From contig NZ_LCWM02000009.1 in NCBI RefSeq assembly GCF_002077075.2, forward strand, positions 1 through 56,341: DNA of 56,341 nt, in the 5' to 3' direction. Numbering within the stretch: position 1 is the stretch's first letter; each line of letters starts with the position of its first letter. The DNA is from Thermoproteus sp. CP80 (lineage in GTDB: Archaea; Thermoproteota; Thermoprotei; Thermoproteales; Thermoproteaceae). A program made the position numbers and the translations under genes. The notes under the pieces are model-generated. The model saw nothing but the letters and a program-made list of their open reading frames with translations, was not told the DNA's origin and did not search any database. Shown piece by piece: positions 1 through 10,014 of this stretch.

Positions 1-132
1 CGCCCCGGGTAAGGTTTCCGGCGTTGACTCCAATTAAGCCGCAAGCTTCACCCCTTGTGGTGCCCCCCCGCCAATTCCTTTAAGTTTCAGCCTTGCGGCC
101 GTACTCCCCAGGCGGCGGGCTTAACGGTTTCC

Positions 133-982
<850 letters not shown>

Positions 983-993
983 CCGGTTTGCTC

Positions 994-1033
<40 letters not shown>

Positions 1034-1177
1034 CCCGCTTTCGCCACTGGTGGTCCTCCGGGGATTATAGGATTTCGCCCCTACCCCCGGAGTACCGGCG
1101 GCCTCTCCCGCCCCCTAGCCCGGCAGTATCGCCCCCTGCCCCCGGGTTGAGCCCGAGGATTTCAGGAGCGACTTGCC

Positions 1178-1208
<31 letters not shown>

Positions 1209-1215
1209 TCACCCT

Positions 1216-1257
<42 letters not shown>

Positions 1258-1376
1258 ACTTACCCCCCGCTTATTCGCCCGGCTCCTTACACCGGGCAAA
1301 AGCCGGGCTCTTCGCCCGGCACTCGGGGTGGCCCCGTCGCGGTTTCCCGCATTGCGGAGTATTCGCGCCTGCTGCA

Positions 1377-1410
<34 letters not shown>

Positions 1411-1727
1411 TCTCGGGGCTCACGGCTCTCACCGCCCCTACCCGTCTTCGGCTTGGCGGGCCGTTACCCCGCCAACAACCTGATGGGCCGTGCCCCCACC
1501 CTCGGGCGGATCCCGAGAGATCGCCCGAGATCCCTTTGGGGGAGGGGGCCTTCCAGCGCCCCTCCCCTATGGGGGATCAGCCCCAGTTTCCCGGGGTTGT
1601 CCCCCTCCCGAGGTCAGGTTGGGCACGTGTTACTGAGCCGTGCGCCGCGCCCGGCGCCCCGGGCGCGCGACTCGCATGGCTTAGCCCCACCCCGATAGCG
1701 GTCAGGTCCGGCAGGATCAACCGGTTT

Positions 1728-1902
1728 CGAGAGCGGCCGCAGGCCGCCCTCGGGGGCGGGACCACCCCGGACTCCGCGCGCGTACGGCGGCGTGGGGTTT
1801 TCTCCTCCGCGCCCCCGCCCGGGCTAGCCCCAGGAGGGGACATCGGAGGAACATGAGGGTAGTTCGGCCGAGGCCCCGCCTCGGCCACACGGATAAAGGC
1901 GC
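1728..1902 (-). other. 16S rRNA 5' leader (external transcribed spacer)
   Basis: About 175 bases separate the inferred 16S 5' end from the promoter. The sequence is extremely GC-rich with several self-complementary stretches, for example GGCCGAGG and CCTCGGCC near 1867-1886. This is expected for the leader that pairs with the 3' spacer to form the 16S processing stem. The 3' partner lies outside the window, so the stem cannot be confirmed. No protein-coding content is evident. Confidence 0.65.
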
Positions 1903-1924
1903 GTTATCTGTTGAATGCAACTAG

Positions 1925-1938
1925 TTAAATACTTTTCG
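1925..1938 (-). promoter_or_regulatory. rRNA promoter: BRE plus TATA box
   Basis: The minus strand reads CGAAAAGTATTTAA, a purine-rich BRE-like block followed by a TATA box (TATTTAA at 1925-1931). It is the only AT-rich element just upstream of the 16S leader. Transcription would start near 1900. Confidence 0.7.
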
Positions 1939-2024
1939 CTATCTCTCCCCCCAGCTATCTATTTCCGTTATTATCCTGTTTATATCTCTTTCGGACGGAT
2001 ATAAGGGCGGGCGTTTCCATCTCC

Positions 2025-3197
2025 GTGTGTTTCGTGGTTGAGGGGAAGGCCTATGTAGGGGGCGCCGTCCGCTACGTATCTCTGCTGGTCGAGGGCGGCG
2101 TAATTAAGTCGCTTAGGGGGAGGGGCGAGGGGTGCAGAGTCCTCCAGTTTTCGGGGAGGCACCTCATACTGCCGGGCTTCGTGGATATACACGTCCACTT
2201 TAGGGACTGGGGGCTTTCCCACAAGGAGACGCTGGCCGGCGGCTCGGCGGCGGCGCTGGCGGGCGGCGTGGTGGCGGTGCTCGACATGCCTAACACCAGG
2301 CCCCACATAAGGACCGCGGGGCTCTACGCCAGGAGGCTGGCCGAGGGCTCCTCCCTGCCTATACTCTACGGGGTCCATATGGGCGTCCCGGAGGACCTCG
2401 GGGAGCTGGAGGCGGCGAGGCCCGGTTCGGTCAAGATATATCCCGAGGACGTGGCCCAGTTCGGCTGGCCGCATGTGGAGCGCCTTCTCGACAGATGCAG
2501 AGAGCTGGGCTGCACCGCCGTGTTCCACTGCGAGGATCCCCAATATATATCTGGGCGCAGGCCTCCGGAGGCCGAGGCCAGATGCGCCGATCGGGCCGCC
2601 GTCTATGCGCGGCGGGGCTACAGGATACATATCACCCACGTCTCTCTGCCCTATACGGTCGAGGCGTTGAGGGGGCTGGCGACCCTCGACGCGACGCCGC
2701 ACCACCTCCTCCTCAGCTCGGACCGCTGCTCCGGCCCTCTCTGCAGGGTGAACCCTCCCCTCCGCTCCGAGGACCAGAGGAGGCGCCTCCTGACCCTCTT
2801 CCTGGCCGGCGCGGTCGATATGTACGCCACTGACCACGCCCCCCACGCGCTGGACGAGAAGCTTTCGGGCTCGCCGCCCCCCGGCATCTGCAGCCTGGAC
2901 GTAGCGTCGTCCCTCCTGCTGAGGTTCTGGCGGGATGGGCTCCTCGGCCTCGACGACGTGCTGCGGCTCTACTCCTTCAGGCCCGCCCGCTTCGCCGGGC
3001 TCGACGTATCCCTAAGGCCCGGCGCCCCCGCCGCCTTCTCGGTGTTCCGGCTCGAGGAGTTCGCGGTCTCGGAGCGGGACTTCAGGGGGACTTGCAGGTT
3101 CTCGCCGCTGGTCGGCCTGAGGGCGTTCGGGAGAGCGGTGGCGGTGGCCTCCAGGGGCGTTCTGCGCCTCCTCGATACGGGCGAGGCGGTGGCCTAG
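2025..3197 (+). CDS. pyrC: Dihydroorotase
   Basis: A 390-residue amidohydrolase that converts carbamoyl aspartate to dihydroorotate in cytosolic pyrimidine synthesis. The metal-binding motif DIHVHFRD is at residues 54-61. Further family signatures follow in order: the SVKIY lysine likely to be carbamylated or metal bridging, HCED, THVS, and TDHAPH near residue 273 with the catalytic aspartate. Its length matches the type I dihydroorotase family. The start is a GTG at 2025; an AT-rich TATATC stretch near 1979-1985 could be its TATA box. It is convergent with mqnC, overlapping it by four bases, and appears functionally unrelated to the menaquinone genes beyond. Confidence 0.93.
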   Translation: MCFVVEGKAYVGGAVRYVSLLVEGGVIKSLRGRGEGCRVLQFSGRHLILPGFVDIHVHFRDWGLSHKETLAGGSAAALAGGVVAVLDMPNTRPHIRTAGLYARRLAEGSSLPILYGVHMGVPEDLGELEAARPGSVKIYPEDVAQFGWPHVERLLDRCRELGCTAVFHCEDPQYISGRRPPEAEARCADRAAVYARRGYRIHITHVSLPYTVEALRGLATLDATPHHLLLSSDRCSGPLCRVNPPLRSEDQRRRLLTLFLAGAVDMYATDHAPHALDEKLSGSPPPGICSLDVASSLLLRFWRDGLLGLDDVLRLYSFRPARFAGLDVSLRPGAPAAFSVFRLEEFAVSERDFRGTCRFSPLVGLRAFGRAVAVASRGVLRLLDTGEAVA

Positions 3198-4231
3198 CCC
3201 CGGCCGGGGCGAGCCGGTCTGTACCAGTTGTCCCTCTCGACGGGCTGGAACCCCGCCCTCCTTATGAGCTCCTCGACGTCCTTCCTAGTGGCTATGGGGG
3301 ACCTCCTCCTCTGTCCCTCCAGCACCTTCTCCTCGTACAGAGTCCCGCCGAAGTCGTCGGCGCCGAAATACATGGCGAGCTCCGCCGACTCGGGGCCGTT
3401 CGTGAGCCAGGAGGACTGTATATGCGGTATGAACGACTCGCCGGTGAAGGCCAGCCTGGCGGCTGCCACTATTCTGAGCAACGTCGCCGACGTCCTTGGG
3501 TATCTGACCTTGGCCCCCAGCCTGTTGCCTTCGGGCTCGTAGTTCCACGCTATGAAGGCCAGGAACCCGTGCGTCTTCCTCTGCAGTTCGGCGATCTTGC
3601 GTATGTGCTCGGCCCAATCCTCGGGCCCCTCCACGTGGCCGTACATCATCGTGGCCGAGGTGGGTATCCCAAGCCCGTGGGCCTCCTCCATGATCCTCAG
3701 CCAGACCTCCGCGCCTATCTTCTTGGGCGATATCTCCTTCCTCACTCTGTCCACCAGTATCTCGCCGCCTCCTCCGGGCATGGAGTCCATGCCGGCCTCC
3801 CTCAGCCTCTCCAGCACCTCGCGCCACGTCATTCTCTCCCTCCGCGACAGGTAGTCCACCTCGAGCGGCGAGAGGGCGTGTATGGCTATATGGGGGGCCT
3901 TGGCCTTGATGGCTCTGAAGAGCTCCTCGAAGTACTCGATACCTATCTCGGGGTTGATGCCTCCCTGGATCAGAACTTGGCTGAGGCCGTGCTCGGCGTC
4001 GACGGCGAGCACCCTCTTCACCGCGTCGCCCACCGCGAGGGCATAGGCGTCCCCGTCCCCCCGCGCCCTCCAGAAGGGGCAGAAGTCGCACTCGACGACG
4101 CAGATGTTGGTGTAGTTCAGCACCATGCTCGATATGTACGTGGCGGTTCTGCCGTACAGCTTGGTTCTGAGCCTCCAGGCCTCCATGCCGAGCTCCCAGA
4201 GGTCGCGCCCCAGAAGCTCCCCGACGTCCAC
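3194..4231 (-). CDS. mqnC: Cyclic dehypoxanthinyl futalosine synthase (radical SAM)
   Basis: A 345-residue radical SAM enzyme. The cluster-binding CxxxCxxC motif is at C44, C48 and C51 within NICVVECDFC. MqnC-type signatures follow: LIQGGINPEIG, HALSPLEV, PGGGGEILVDRVRKEISPKK and ATMMYGHVE. In the futalosine route to menaquinone it cyclises dehypoxanthine futalosine. Its gene is divergent from mqnE-mqnA-mqnD across a 77-bp gap holding AT-rich promoter elements for both directions, consistent with co-regulation. The distinction from MqnE rests on the QGG and PGGGGEIL variants and on the neighbouring second paralogue. Confidence 0.9.
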   Translation of the reverse strand: MDVGELLGRDLWELGMEAWRLRTKLYGRTATYISSMVLNYTNICVVECDFCPFWRARGDGDAYALAVGDAVKRVLAVDAEHGLSQVLIQGGINPEIGIEYFEELFRAIKAKAPHIAIHALSPLEVDYLSRRERMTWREVLERLREAGMDSMPGGGGEILVDRVRKEISPKKIGAEVWLRIMEEAHGLGIPTSATMMYGHVEGPEDWAEHIRKIAELQRKTHGFLAFIAWNYEPEGNRLGAKVRYPRTSATLLRIVAAARLAFTGESFIPHIQSSWLTNGPESAELAMYFGADDFGGTLYEEKVLEGQRRRSPIATRKDVEELIRRAGFQPVERDNWYRPARPGRG

Positions 4232-4308
4232 GGCAACCCGGCGACTCCGCCTTTAATAATTAGCGCCTCCGCGGCGCCTCATTAATTAAATACATGTCGT
4301 AGCTGTCG

Positions 4309-5385
4309 ATGGAGCCGCGCGAAATCGTCGAGGCGGCCCTCTCGGGCTTGAGCAGGGGCGAGGCCGTCGAGCTGCTCGCCGAGGGGGACTTCATGGCGCT
4401 GGCCAAGGCGGCCGAGGAGGTGACGCTCAAGCTATGGGGCGACGCGGTCACCTTCGTGAACAACGTGGTGATCAACTACAGCAACGTCTGCGTGGCGAGG
4501 TGCCCCATCTGCGCCTTCTACAGGCCGTTGGGGCATCCCGAGGCGTACACCCGCCGGCCGGAGGAGGTGGCCAAGGCCGTCGCCGAGGCCTCCGCGAGGC
4601 TCGGCGTGACGGAGCTACATATAAACGGGGGCTTCAACCCCGAGCTCGATATAGAGTACTTCGAGGGGCTCTTCAGGTCGGTCAAAAGGGCGGCGCCCGG
4701 CGTGGCCGTGAAGGGGCCCACCATGGCTGAGGTCGACTACTACTCCCGCCTCTGGCGCATGTCGTGGAGGGAGGTGCTGGAGCGGTGGAAGGAGGCCGGG
4801 CTTGACGCCATCTCCGGCGGCGGCGCCGAGATATTCGCCGGGGAGGTGAGGAAGGCGGTCTCGCCGCATAAGATCTCGGGCGAGGAGTGGCTGAGCATAG
4901 CGGAGCTGGCCCACAGGCTGGGCATCCCCAGCAACGCCACCATGCTGTACGGCCACGTGGAGAGGCCGGAGCACGTGGTGGACCATATATACAGGGTGAG
5001 GGAGCTCCAGGAGAAGACCGGCGGCCTCCTCCTCTTCATCCCCGTCAAGTTCAACCCGCTCAACACCGAGCTCTACGCGAGGGGCGTCGTGAGGGGGATG
5101 GCGCCGGCCGCCTACGACGTCAAGGTCGTGGCGATAGCCCGACTGATACTCCTGGATAGGCTCAAGGTGGGGGCCTACTGGCTCTCGACGGGCAAGAGGG
5201 TCGCCTCCACCCTGCTCCTGGCTGGGGCGAACGACCTGGTCGGCACCATGTACAACGAGGCGGTGCTGACGGCCGCCGGGGCCAGGCACGGAGCCACTGC
5301 TGAGGAGCTCGCCGCATTGGCGAGAGAGGCCGGGAGGAGGCCGGCTCTGAGGGACACCTTCCACAGAGTTCTGCGATGGCTCTGA
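4309..5385 (+). CDS. mqnE: Aminofutalosine synthase (radical SAM)
   Basis: A 358-residue radical SAM protein with C61, C65 and C68 in VCVARCPICAFYR. Family motifs are INGGFNPEL, SGGGAEIF, ATMLYGHVE and LFIPVKFNP. MqnE joins the product of MqnA to SAM-derived adenosyl to form aminofutalosine. A TATA-like ATTAATTAAATA at 4281-4292 lies about 25 bases before the ATG, so the transcript is probably leaderless. The stop overlaps the mqnA start by ten bases, indicating translational coupling. The paralogue mqnC diverges upstream. Confidence 0.9.
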   Translation: MEPREIVEAALSGLSRGEAVELLAEGDFMALAKAAEEVTLKLWGDAVTFVNNVVINYSNVCVARCPICAFYRPLGHPEAYTRRPEEVAKAVAEASARLGVTELHINGGFNPELDIEYFEGLFRSVKRAAPGVAVKGPTMAEVDYYSRLWRMSWREVLERWKEAGLDAISGGGAEIFAGEVRKAVSPHKISGEEWLSIAELAHRLGIPSNATMLYGHVERPEHVVDHIYRVRELQEKTGGLLLFIPVKFNPLNTELYARGVVRGMAPAAYDVKVVAIARLILLDRLKVGAYWLSTGKRVASTLLLAGANDLVGTMYNEAVLTAAGARHGATAEELAALAREAGRRPALRDTFHRVLRWL

Positions 5386-6098
5386 AGGTCGTCAGAATTA
5401 AGTACGCCCACAGCGAGCCGCTCTTCTGGAGGGCCAAGGTGCAGGCCATCGAGGCGGGCAACGTCGAGGCCGCCGGTCTGCTGCTCAGCGGCGTTGCGGA
5501 TATAGGCTTCGTCCCGATTACCCTCGCGGCTGAGCACGGCCTGCCGATAATCCCGCGTCTTGCCATCTACAGCGTGGGGCCCATAATTTCGTCGCGTCTC
5601 TTCGCGGGGCGCGGCCGCGGCGGGCCTTGCGCCGTCAGCGACACGACAGTCAGCGCCAGGGCTCTGTCGGTCCTCCTCGGCCTCAAGTTCGAGAGGGTGG
5701 ACGACCCCTGGCGCGCCTTGGATGCCTGCTCGCAGGTGCTGGTGGTGGGCGATGAGGCGTTGAGGATGGCCGATAGGGGCGTGCCCCACGTGGTGGACGT
5801 GGGCGAGCTGTGGAGCGAGCGGGTTGGCTCGCCTCTGGTCTTCGCGGTGTTGGCCGCCAGGCCCGGCGCCTCCGGCTTCGAGGAGGCGGTGGCCGAGATG
5901 GAGAACTCGGTGGCCAGCTTCTACGAGAACCCGGGCCCCTTGATAGACGCCGTAGCTAGGAGGCTCTCAGTAGGCAGGAGGCTCGTGGAGGAGTACTACC
6001 AGCGCTCTCGGTATCTGGTCAACAGCTCGGTGTCCGAGGCGATGAGGAAGGAGGCGGAGATCTTGGGCCTCCCTCCCCTGCGCTTTGCGCAAATTTAA
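5376..6098 (+). CDS. mqnA: Chorismate dehydratase
   Basis: A 240-residue periplasmic-binding-protein-like fold enzyme of the MqnA family, which dehydrates chorismate to 3-enolpyruvylbenzoate as the first futalosine-pathway step. Recognisable blocks are ADIGFVPITLA near residue 46, VVGDEALRMA near 128, and the VDVGELWSERVGSPLVFAV region near 143-162. It has no signal peptide, so it is cytosolic. It overlaps mqnE by ten bases and precedes mqnD by 21 bases, forming one operon. Confidence 0.87.
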   Translation: MALKVVRIKYAHSEPLFWRAKVQAIEAGNVEAAGLLLSGVADIGFVPITLAAEHGLPIIPRLAIYSVGPIISSRLFAGRGRGGPCAVSDTTVSARALSVLLGLKFERVDDPWRALDACSQVLVVGDEALRMADRGVPHVVDVGELWSERVGSPLVFAVLAARPGASGFEEAVAEMENSVASFYENPGPLIDAVARRLSVGRRLVEEYYQRSRYLVNSSVSEAMRKEAEILGLPPLRFAQI

Positions 6099-6119
6099 AA
6101 TAGGGACGGCGGCGGGGCC

Positions 6120-6926
6120 ATGGAGCTGGTCCTGGCCCATTCCCCCGACGCGGACGACGCCTATATGTTCTACGGCATAGCGTCCGGCGCCGTCAAGAGC
6201 CGCTTCGCCTTCAGGGAGTTCCTGGCCGATATAGAGACCCTCAACAAGCTGGCCGTGGGCGGCGCGGCCCTCGACTTCACCGCCCTCAGCACGGCGGCCT
6301 TGGGCTTCACCGATAGGTACTACGTCTTGAGGGTCGGCGCCTCCATGGGCGACGGATACGGGCCTGTCGTCGTGACGGCGCGTAGGACCGACGACATAAG
6401 GCTGGCGGCGGTGCCCGGCAGATACACGACCGCGGCGCTCTTGCTCAAAATGGCTATGCCCGGCGTCAAGGCCGTCGAGGTGCCCTTCGACAAGATACTC
6501 GACGCCGTGTCGGCGGGCGTGGTCGACGCAGGGGTCCTCATACATGAGGGGCAGATCACCTACGGGCGCCTCGGCTTGAGGAAGGTGGTGGACCTAGGCG
6601 AGTGGTGGCTCAGCGAGAAGGGCCTCCCCACGCCTCTGGGCGTGGACGCGGTCAGGAAGGATCTGGGCCTCGACGCGGCCGAGGAGCTGAAAAGGCTCCT
6701 CCTAGAGTCGATAAGATATGCCGAGACCCATAGGGAGCAGGCCCTGGGCTACGCCTCAAGGTTCTCCAGGGGGCTTCCCCTCGACGACGTGGCGCGCTTC
6801 GTGGATATGTACGTAAACGAGTACACCAAGGATATGGGCAGGAGGGGGGAGGAGGCCGTCGAGGAGCTCCTCTCGGAGGCCAGGAGGCGGGGTCTCGTCG
6901 AACTGGGCGAGGCGGAGCTCGTTTGA
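6120..6926 (+). CDS. mqnD: 1,4-dihydroxy-6-naphthoate synthase
   Basis: A 268-residue protein of the MqnD family with the N-terminal block LAHSPDADDAYMFYGI near residues 4-19, followed by DFTALS, a RYTTAALLL stretch and the DAGVLIHEGQITY block near residue 139-151. MqnD opens cyclic futalosine to give 1,4-dihydroxy-6-naphthoate. It is the last recognisable mqn gene of the operon. No futalosine or aminofutalosine hydrolase (MqnB) gene is visible nearby. Confidence 0.9.
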   Translation: MELVLAHSPDADDAYMFYGIASGAVKSRFAFREFLADIETLNKLAVGGAALDFTALSTAALGFTDRYYVLRVGASMGDGYGPVVVTARRTDDIRLAAVPGRYTTAALLLKMAMPGVKAVEVPFDKILDAVSAGVVDAGVLIHEGQITYGRLGLRKVVDLGEWWLSEKGLPTPLGVDAVRKDLGLDAAEELKRLLLESIRYAETHREQALGYASRFSRGLPLDDVARFVDMYVNEYTKDMGRRGEEAVEELLSEARRRGLVELGEAELV

Positions 6927-6966
6927 CGCAGGGAAAATTTTTAACGACCTGCATCAAGGGGGCTCT

Positions 6967-7665
6967 ATGCAGGTCTCCATGGAGATCGCCCTTCTCCTCG
7001 AGGCGCTGGCGGCCTTCGGCCTGACGGCGGCCATGTACAGAGCCTTGCTGAGGCTCGTGAGGATAGACCCGACGGTGCTCGCCATAGCTTTCTACATGGT
7101 GCTTCTCACAGTCTCGCAGTACGCGGCCTCCAAGATAACCGACTACCTGGGCTTCTTGGTGCCGGCGGGCACCATGACCTACATAGCGACCGTGGCGATG
7201 CTCGACGTCATAGTCCTGAGGGAGGGGTTCCACTACGCCAGGAACGTGGTCCTGGCGGGCTTCCTCTCGCAGTGGCTGATCACCGCCGTCAACTACATAG
7301 TGGTGTATCTCCCCTCCCCCGTCGCGCCCAACTCGATATACGAGGCCGTGTTCTCCACATCGGCCAGAGTGGCCTTCGCCTCGCCGATAGCCTACCTCGC
7401 GGCGGAGACCTTAGACGCCTACATGGTCGCCAGAATAGGCGGGGCCATCTGGAAGAGAGTCTTCTACTCGGATCCGGTCGCAATGGCCGTCGACACCTTG
7501 GTGTTCATGCCCATAGCCTTCTGGGGCGTCTTGCCCCCGCAGGTCTTCTGGACGGCGACCGCCGGCTTGCTCATATCCAAGATCTCCATGGCGCCTGTCG
7601 TGGTCGGCGTCGTGTACCTCAACAGAAAATACTTGTTGAGACAGGCCTACGAGAGGGCCTCTTGA
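6967..7665 (+). CDS. VUT-family (YhhQ/COG1738-like) membrane transporter, probable queuosine/archaeosine precursor importer
   Basis: A 232-residue polytopic membrane protein with about six hydrophobic segments. It matches the VUT pattern: VPAGTMTYIATVAMLDVIV near residues 60-78 and AETLDAYMVARIGGAIWKR near 143-161, followed by AVDTLVFMPIAF. Bacterial members import preQ0 or preQ1; in archaea a role in salvaging a 7-deazaguanine for archaeosine is plausible. The split TGT genes in this same window (20.1-25 kb) fit that reading. A TATA-like AATTTTTAA lies about 25 bases before the ATG, so it has its own promoter rather than belonging to the mqn operon. Its 3' end overlaps the convergent small gene by 19 bases. 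Confidence 0.75.
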   Translation: MQVSMEIALLLEALAAFGLTAAMYRALLRLVRIDPTVLAIAFYMVLLTVSQYAASKITDYLGFLVPAGTMTYIATVAMLDVIVLREGFHYARNVVLAGFLSQWLITAVNYIVVYLPSPVAPNSIYEAVFSTSARVAFASPIAYLAAETLDAYMVARIGGAIWKRVFYSDPVAMAVDTLVFMPIAFWGVLPPQVFWTATAGLLISKISMAPVVVGVVYLNRKYLLRQAYERAS

Positions 7666-7904
7666 CCGCGGTTCCGCGCGGCCGCCGACCGCCTCGCCAC
7701 CATGTACTCCACCTTGAGCACTCCGCGGCATCTCCTGATGCGGCCCAGCAACGCCTTGAGGTCCGACGGGCTTTCGACGCTGGCCCTCGCAACTATGTAC
7801 CCCGAGGGCGAACTGTAAACTTCGCTGACGTTCGGCGACTTGCTTATATAGGAGGATATCTCGTCGGGCCAGCCCAGATGGGCCACTAAAATCAGCACCT
7901 CCAT
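7647..7904 (-). CDS. Small Lrp/ACT-like domain protein
   Basis: An 85-residue protein with an alternating beta-alpha pattern (MEVLILVAHLGW, then VYSSPSGYIVARASV, then VLKVEYMVAR) that resembles the stand-alone ligand-binding (RAM/ACT-like) domain of Lrp/AsnC regulators. No DNA-binding helix-turn-helix is present. A TATA-like TTTTTAAGG on the minus strand at about 7919-7927 precedes the ATG by the leaderless distance. The last residues overlap the VUT gene. The family assignment is by pattern only. Confidence 0.55.
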   Translation of the reverse strand: MEVLILVAHLGWPDEISSYISKSPNVSEVYSSPSGYIVARASVESPSDLKALLGRIRRCRGVLKVEYMVARRSAAARNRGQEALS

Positions 7905-7956
7905 GAACTATAATCTGCCTTAAAAATTTTTCCCATAGCTAAAGTCATTGTTTAAA

Positions 7957-7975
7957 AATAATAATTTTTATTATT
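7957..7975. terminator. AT-rich inverted repeat between convergently read regions, possible terminator
   Basis: AATAATAATTTTTATTATT is a perfect inverted repeat followed by AT-rich sequence. It lies downstream of the S53 protease gene, which ends at 7996 on the minus strand. T-rich tracts promote archaeal termination, but the sequence has no functional proof. Confidence 0.35.
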
Positions 7976-7995
7976 ACATAAAAATGAGTATTATC

Positions 7996-9846
7996 CTATT
8001 TTATAGCTAAATAGAGGCCGTAGGCGTTGAGCTGCCCTAAGCCTGTCACGGGATTCCACTGCTGCATAAGCACCGTGTAGAGGCCATTCTGGCCTCCGTA
8101 CGTCGGGAAGAACACGCCTTGGAGGCCGCTGTAGAAGGCCGCTGTAGGTATCACGGTCCCCTCGACGTAGGGGGCTTGGCTTCTGGCGTAGGCCGCGTAG
8201 AGGGTCGGCGCCAGCAGGCCTATCTTGAACCCAGGCAGGCCGCTCTGTATCGCGGCGGTCATTCCAGCCGTCAGCGGGGACGCCAGGCTCGTGCCGCCGA
8301 TAAGGCCTAGCAGACTCCCGTTGATCACTATGAGCACGCCCGTGTAGGGATCCGCGTCGGCGGCTACGTCGGGCACCCCTCTATGGCCCGCGGGGTAGAA
8401 GAAGTACTTATAGCCGTAAAGGGCGCTGAGGGTCGGCTCGTAGACGATGGGGCGTTGGTATGTTATTCCGGCCATCGCCTGGCCCGGCGTCTCGCCGAAT
8501 ATGAAGGAGTACCCGCCGCCGGAGCCCCACATGTAGCGGGAGTTCCAGCTCCACGCGCTTTCCACCCTAGTTATGAAGCCGTCTGAGACATATGCATGTA
8601 GCGACGTGCCGCCCACGGCTGTCACCCAGGGGTCGCTGGCCGGATACAACACGCTGGGCTCTATAGGCAGGCCGAGGTACTGCCAGAATATGTCGAAGGC
8701 GCCCCAGTCACCGGACGAGGCGAATACGCCTATCCCCTCGGCCGCCGCTTGCATGAATATCTCGTCGTATGCATACAGGAGTTGCGGCGTTGGCGGGGGC
8801 GCTATGTACGCATCCTCAGGCGCGCCCCAGCTCAAGCTTATGAAGTTCGCCATGGAGTTGTTGACCAGATATTCCACCGCTATGAACAGATCGTCGCCTG
8901 CGTCGGGCGATACCGCCAGCACGATGTTGGCGCCGGGCGCCATGGTGTGGGCGTACTCTATATCTAGCGCCGTCTCGTAGGACCAGCCGAGGGCTGAGCC
9001 GAGGTTGTACTGCGTTATCATCGGCATGCCCACGGGATAGACCACGCTGAGGGGCGCCTGGGGTAGACCGAACAGCTTGTTGAAGAGGGCGAGGTCGTAG
9101 GCTGCGGCGTCTTGGTATACGTACCTATAGGCCGCGGTGAAGTTCACGTCGCCGAAGGCGTCCACTATGCCTATGGTCACGCCTCTGCCGTCCGCGCCGC
9201 CTGACAGCAACGGCAGTTCGTCATATATGAACTGGAGGCCCTTGGGGAGCCATATCTCGAAGTCCCTGTACCTTATTTGGAGGGGCAACCCGCCGACATA
9301 GGTCACGTTGCCTAGGGCCTGCGACAGATCTCCGACGTTGGCGGTCACGTAGGCCGGCCTGTAGGCAGGCGCGCGGCTACTGCCCGCCGCGAAGTACCCT
9401 ACAGGTATGCATTCGCCGACTATGATCCATTTGGCGATCGAGCTGGGGGCCGTCTGCAGGTCGGCTATCGCCGCCTGCACCGCCGAGACCGTGCCGTTGG
9501 CCACTACGGCCATTGGATACATACCGATTGTATTAAGGCCGTGTGACGACGCAACGCTCTCTACGTACGAGAAGACTTGGGCAGGCGGGCTGTACCACTG
9601 GGCGAACTGCTGCGGCGTTATGAATTTATGGTAGTAGGGGCTGGACGGCACGTAGTACTGCTGGTTGAGGAGGTAGTTCAGGCCGTTGGGCGTGGTCGCG
9701 TTGCTCAGCCACAGCCACACTATCAGATGCGCCGTGGCGTTCTGGGCGACGCCGGGAACCGTCTGGCTACAACTTAGGTAGAGCGGCTGGGCCGCCGCCA
9801 CGGCCACGAACAACATCGATGCGATTACCAGTAGATTCTTGGCCAT
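7996..9846 (-). CDS. Secreted S53 (sedolisin/kumamolisin-type) serine-carboxyl peptidase
   Basis: A 616-residue pre-pro-protease. A hydrophobic signal peptide occupies residues 1-19. An activation-domain-like pro-region with the YHKFITPQQFAQWY block (residues 72-85) follows, and then the subtilisin-like catalytic domain from about residue 200. The S53 catalytic set is visible: E291 and D295 in SYETALDIEYAH, oxyanion D380 in SSGDWG, and S520 in IGGTSLASP. Such enzymes work extracellularly at acid pH. A minus-strand TATA-like CTTAAAAATCC (about 9865-9875) lies 24 bases before the start. The gene is divergent from the thermopsin-type protease, suggesting a shared role in external protein degradation. 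Confidence 0.92.
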   Translation of the reverse strand: MAKNLLVIASMLFVAVAAAQPLYLSCSQTVPGVAQNATAHLIVWLWLSNATTPNGLNYLLNQQYYVPSSPYYHKFITPQQFAQWYSPPAQVFSYVESVASSHGLNTIGMYPMAVVANGTVSAVQAAIADLQTAPSSIAKWIIVGECIPVGYFAAGSSRAPAYRPAYVTANVGDLSQALGNVTYVGGLPLQIRYRDFEIWLPKGLQFIYDELPLLSGGADGRGVTIGIVDAFGDVNFTAAYRYVYQDAAAYDLALFNKLFGLPQAPLSVVYPVGMPMITQYNLGSALGWSYETALDIEYAHTMAPGANIVLAVSPDAGDDLFIAVEYLVNNSMANFISLSWGAPEDAYIAPPPTPQLLYAYDEIFMQAAAEGIGVFASSGDWGAFDIFWQYLGLPIEPSVLYPASDPWVTAVGGTSLHAYVSDGFITRVESAWSWNSRYMWGSGGGYSFIFGETPGQAMAGITYQRPIVYEPTLSALYGYKYFFYPAGHRGVPDVAADADPYTGVLIVINGSLLGLIGGTSLASPLTAGMTAAIQSGLPGFKIGLLAPTLYAAYARSQAPYVEGTVIPTAAFYSGLQGVFFPTYGGQNGLYTVLMQQWNPVTGLGQLNAYGLYLAIK

Positions 9847-9864
9847 AAAGAGAATAAAATATAG

Positions 9865-9995
9865 GATTTTTAAGTATTGATAATTTGATATATCACCGTA
9901 TAATAATTATTTTGTAATTAAATCGCTAAAGTTCTTATCAAAATATTTTATACAATATTTATAGACATTATTCAATATATTGAAATATTTAAAAA
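9865..9995. promoter_or_regulatory. Divergent AT-rich promoter region of the two secreted protease genes
   Basis: The 168-bp gap between the protease genes is strongly AT-rich. On the minus strand a TATA-like CTTAAAAATCC sits near 9865-9875, 24 bases before the S53 start. On the plus strand ATATTTAAAAA at 9985-9995 sits 26 bases before the thermopsin start. The middle contains further AT-rich stretches but no clear operator palindrome. Confidence 0.6.
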
Positions 9996-10014
9996 CCCAT
10001 CAGATCCGTCCAAT

